A stretch of DNA of 8,201 nt from Paludibacteraceae bacterium. Its GTDB lineage: Bacteria; Bacteroidota; Bacteroidia; Bacteroidales; Paludibacteraceae. Where the stretch lies: contig CANIXM010000061.1 of assembly GCA_947471245.1 (NCBI GenBank), forward strand, positions 1-8,201, read 5' to 3'. Position 1 is the first letter of the stretch, and each line of letters starts with the position of its first letter. Positions 7,009 to 8,201 of the stretch are shown piece by piece. A program made the position numbers and the translations under genes. Below the pieces are notes generated by a model. That model saw only the letters and a list, made by a program, of their open reading frames with translations. It ran no database searches and was not told the DNA's origin.

Positions 7009-7752
7009 ATGCTTAACCATCTCAACAATCACCGCACAGTACGCAAATACACCACGCAACCAATTGAAAAAGAACTCCTTGAAAAATTACTAACGGCAGC
7101 ATGTAGGGCTTCCAATACTGGCAATATGCAAGCCTACAGCATAATAGTAACCACCGAACAAAATATCAAGGAACAATTAGCTCCCACACATTTCAATCAG
7201 CCAATGGTCACTCAGGCACCTGCCGTTCTCACTTTCTGCGCTGATTTCAATCGTTTTAGCCAGTGGTGCGAGATGCGAAATGCTAGTCCAGGCTATGATA
7301 ACTTTCAATCATTTATGGCAACAACCATTGATACATTGTTGGCGGCACAGACTTTTTGCATTGCGGCTGAAAGCGTAGGACTTGGCATTTGCTATTTGGG
7401 GACTACGACTTACAATGCACGTCCTATCATTGATGCATTGCAATTGCCAAAATTGGTAGTTCCCATCACCACCATTACAGTGGGTTATCCCGATGGTGAA
7501 TTTCCTCAAACAGATAGACTTCCACTAGAAGCTGTTGTTCATTATGAAAAATACAATCTGTTTTCCAATGAAGACATTGATAGAATTTATGCAGAAAAAG
7601 AAAGTAGTGAGTTTTACAAGAATTTCGTAGCGGAAAACGGGAAAGAGACTTTAGCACAGGTATTTACAGACATCAGATACACACGTACAGCTAACGAGCT
7701 TTTTTCGGAAAAGTTCCTTGAAGTACTTAGAGAACAAGGATTTATGAAGTAA
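7009..7752 (+). CDS. NfsA/FRP-type nitroreductase (NAD(P)H-dependent flavin oxidoreductase)
   Basis: This 247-residue protein is close to the usual 240 residues of NfsA-like enzymes. These are dimeric, FMN-containing cytoplasmic reductases that use NAD(P)H to reduce nitro compounds, quinones, free flavin or, in some members, chromate. The N-terminus has HRTVRKY (8-14), the FMN-phosphate-binding HRSxR-type motif, then P18-I19. ASNTGNMQAYS (34-44) is the loop next to the flavin. FMATTIDTLLAAQTFCIAAE (103-122) is the dimer helix, followed by GLGICYLGT (124-132), VGYP (158-161) and RLPLEAVVHYEKY (170-182), which is common in this branch. The charged tail (about 185-247) is typical of the longer NfsA/FRP subgroup. 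The natural substrate cannot be inferred. The gene is transcribed away from the metal efflux operon and shares its upstream region, so a common stress response is possible but unproven. Confidence 0.88.
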   Translation: MLNHLNNHRTVRKYTTQPIEKELLEKLLTAACRASNTGNMQAYSIIVTTEQNIKEQLAPTHFNQPMVTQAPAVLTFCADFNRFSQWCEMRNASPGYDNFQSFMATTIDTLLAAQTFCIAAESVGLGICYLGTTTYNARPIIDALQLPKLVVPITTITVGYPDGEFPQTDRLPLEAVVHYEKYNLFSNEDIDRIYAEKESSEFYKNFVAENGKETLAQVFTDIRYTRTANELFSEKFLEVLREQGFMK

Positions 7753-7856
7753 AAAAAATCTATACTGGGATAGGTGAGCAAACCACAAAAGAATAATTTG
7801 AAACCATATCGAACACATCATGCTTTTCAATTTAAATTGGAAAATGGTCACATAGT

Positions 7857-7872
7857 TTTGCCTTTGGGCAAA
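7857..7872. other. Small hairpin TTTGCC-TTTG-GGCAAA
   Basis: Six perfect base pairs enclose a four-base loop about 105 bases past the nitroreductase stop codon. It could be a weak transcription stop, but no T-run follows on either strand. Confidence 0.3.
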
Positions 7873-7943
7873 TTGGCTTGTATGACAAAAGTTCTGGGTA
7901 GCGTTGAAAACTCGAATTAATGTCAGATAACTATGCAAATTGT

Positions 7944-8050
7944 AGCGCTGGTTATTTCCCGTAGGGAAATGATATTATTAGAAATATTGAGAGCGTTGGC
8001 AGATTCGCCGTAGGGGATAGAGTGATGATTTGCAAACATTATCTACGGGG
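7944..8050. repeat. REP-like degenerate repeats with CCGTAGGG cores
   Basis: AGCGCTGG plus CCGTAGGG (7944-7951, 7959-7966) recurs as AGCGTTGG plus CCGTAGGG (7992-7999, 8008-8015) with nearly the same internal spacing, so two diverged direct repeats lie 48 bases apart. A third core, CTACGGGG at 8043-8050, is in the opposite orientation and could pair with 8008-8013. The first core also forms the hairpin ATTTCCC-GTA-GGGAAAT at 7954-7970. Such palindromic intergenic repeats are common in bacteria, and no coding potential is visible. Confidence 0.5.
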
Positions 8051-8093
8051 AATGAATCAAGATAATTATTTTTGTCTTAGCCCCCTAATTAAC

Positions 8094-8201
8094 TGGACTA
8101 TTTTGTAGAATCAATTTAGGACATTAATTTTGTGGAATTATGAGTAGAATCAGGAGAAAATTCAGTTTAGAAGAAAAGCTTCAGGTGTTGAGTGAAGTCG
8201 A
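8094..8201 (+). mobile_element. Left end of an insertion sequence, probably IS3 family (cut by window edge)
   Basis: The boundary is suggested by TGGACTATTTTG from 8094. It begins with the 5'-TG typical of IS3-family ends and lies 46 bases ahead of a transposase-like start codon. GGAC followed by an AT-rich, TTTTGT-ending stretch occurs at 8095 and again at 8119, which resembles repeated transposase-binding sites near an IS end. The exact end and the target duplication cannot be confirmed without the right end. Confidence 0.5.
8140..8201 (+). CDS. Transposase OrfA N-terminus, IS3-type helix-turn-helix protein (partial)
   Basis: ATG at 8140 opens a frame that runs off the window after 20 full codons. 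The product begins MSRIRRKFSLEEKLQVL. A basic RRKF-S-x-E-x-K-x-x-V/L start is characteristic of the small DNA-binding OrfA of IS3-family elements, where it leads into a helix-turn-helix that recognises the IS ends. In a complete element OrfB with the DDE catalytic domain would follow by programmed frameshifting, but this is beyond the window. Another transposase with the same HTH_Tnp_1-type domain cannot be excluded. Confidence 0.6.
   Translation, partial: MSRIRRKFSLEEKLQVLSEV

Larger units (their letters stand above)
7753..8093. other. Non-coding stretch after the nitroreductase gene
   Basis: No convincing gene is seen in these 341 bases on either strand. There is an inverted repeat TTTTCAATTT/AAATTGGAAAA at about 7824-7843, a hairpin at 7857-7872, and a block of REP-like repeats from 7944 to about 8050. 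The TTAGCCCCCTAA motif at 8078-8089 also occurs at the edge of repeat copy A. No clear terminator with a T-run follows the nitroreductase stop codon. Confidence 0.6.

Noticed and set aside
7651..7938. A 95-codon minus-strand frame overlapping the nitroreductase 3' end
   Set aside because: About 100 bases overlap a well-supported gene antisense, the composition is Cys/Phe/His-rich with no recognisable motif, and there is no promoter-like element.
7857..8050. A CRISPR array or phage attachment site
   Set aside because: Repeat units are degenerate, only two or three in number, and differ in orientation. There are no regular unique spacers, cas genes, tRNA or integrase nearby.

Overview
The window looks like a Bacteroidota chromosome (Flavobacteriia or Cytophagia type). 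The evidence is low-to-moderate GC, start codons preceded by A-rich sequence rather than strong Shine-Dalgarno sites, promoter-like TAnnTTTG elements, short secretion signals ending near SQ/TQ, and a CzcABC-type operon whose proteins read like Bacteroidota members. The species cannot be named from the sequence alone.

Layout, left to right. Positions 1-755 (minus strand) hold the 5' two-thirds or so of an outer-membrane porin gene of the OprB-like 'carbohydrate porin' type, cut by the window edge. Positions 756-1092 are non-coding. They hold a dispersed palindromic repeat (copy A), a possible promoter with a perfect 14-bp palindrome, and two hairpins after the efflux operon. Positions 1093-6670 are a three-gene heavy-metal RND efflux operon on the minus strand, transcribed outer-membrane factor (5411-6670), then lipoprotein adaptor (4198-5286), then inner-membrane permease (1093-4194). 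A second copy of the repeat (copy B) fills most of the 124-bp gap between the first two genes, while adaptor and permease are only 3 bp apart. Positions 6671-7008 are a divergent promoter region with two promoter candidates and two inverted repeats. One of these is a 10-bp-arm repeat overlapping the presumed -7 element of the efflux operon. Positions 7009-7752 (plus strand) encode an NfsA/FRP-type nitroreductase. Positions 7753-8093 are non-coding with REP-like repeats. From about 8094 an insertion sequence, probably IS3 family, begins and runs off the right edge.

The operon should build one envelope-spanning complex. The permease uses the proton gradient to take up metal cations from periplasm or cytoplasm, the lipoprotein adaptor bridges, and the outer-membrane channel ejects them. 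The exported metal cannot be fixed from sequence, although the copper-binding methionine cluster of CusA seems absent. No metal-responsive regulator is encoded here, so control must come from elsewhere. The nitroreductase shares only the intergenic region with the operon. A functional link is possible but unproven.

Nothing here amounts to a clear new biological system. The most worthwhile leads are the strong inverted repeat at the efflux promoter and the two same-orientation copies of a palindromic repeat, each placed just upstream of an envelope-protein gene.
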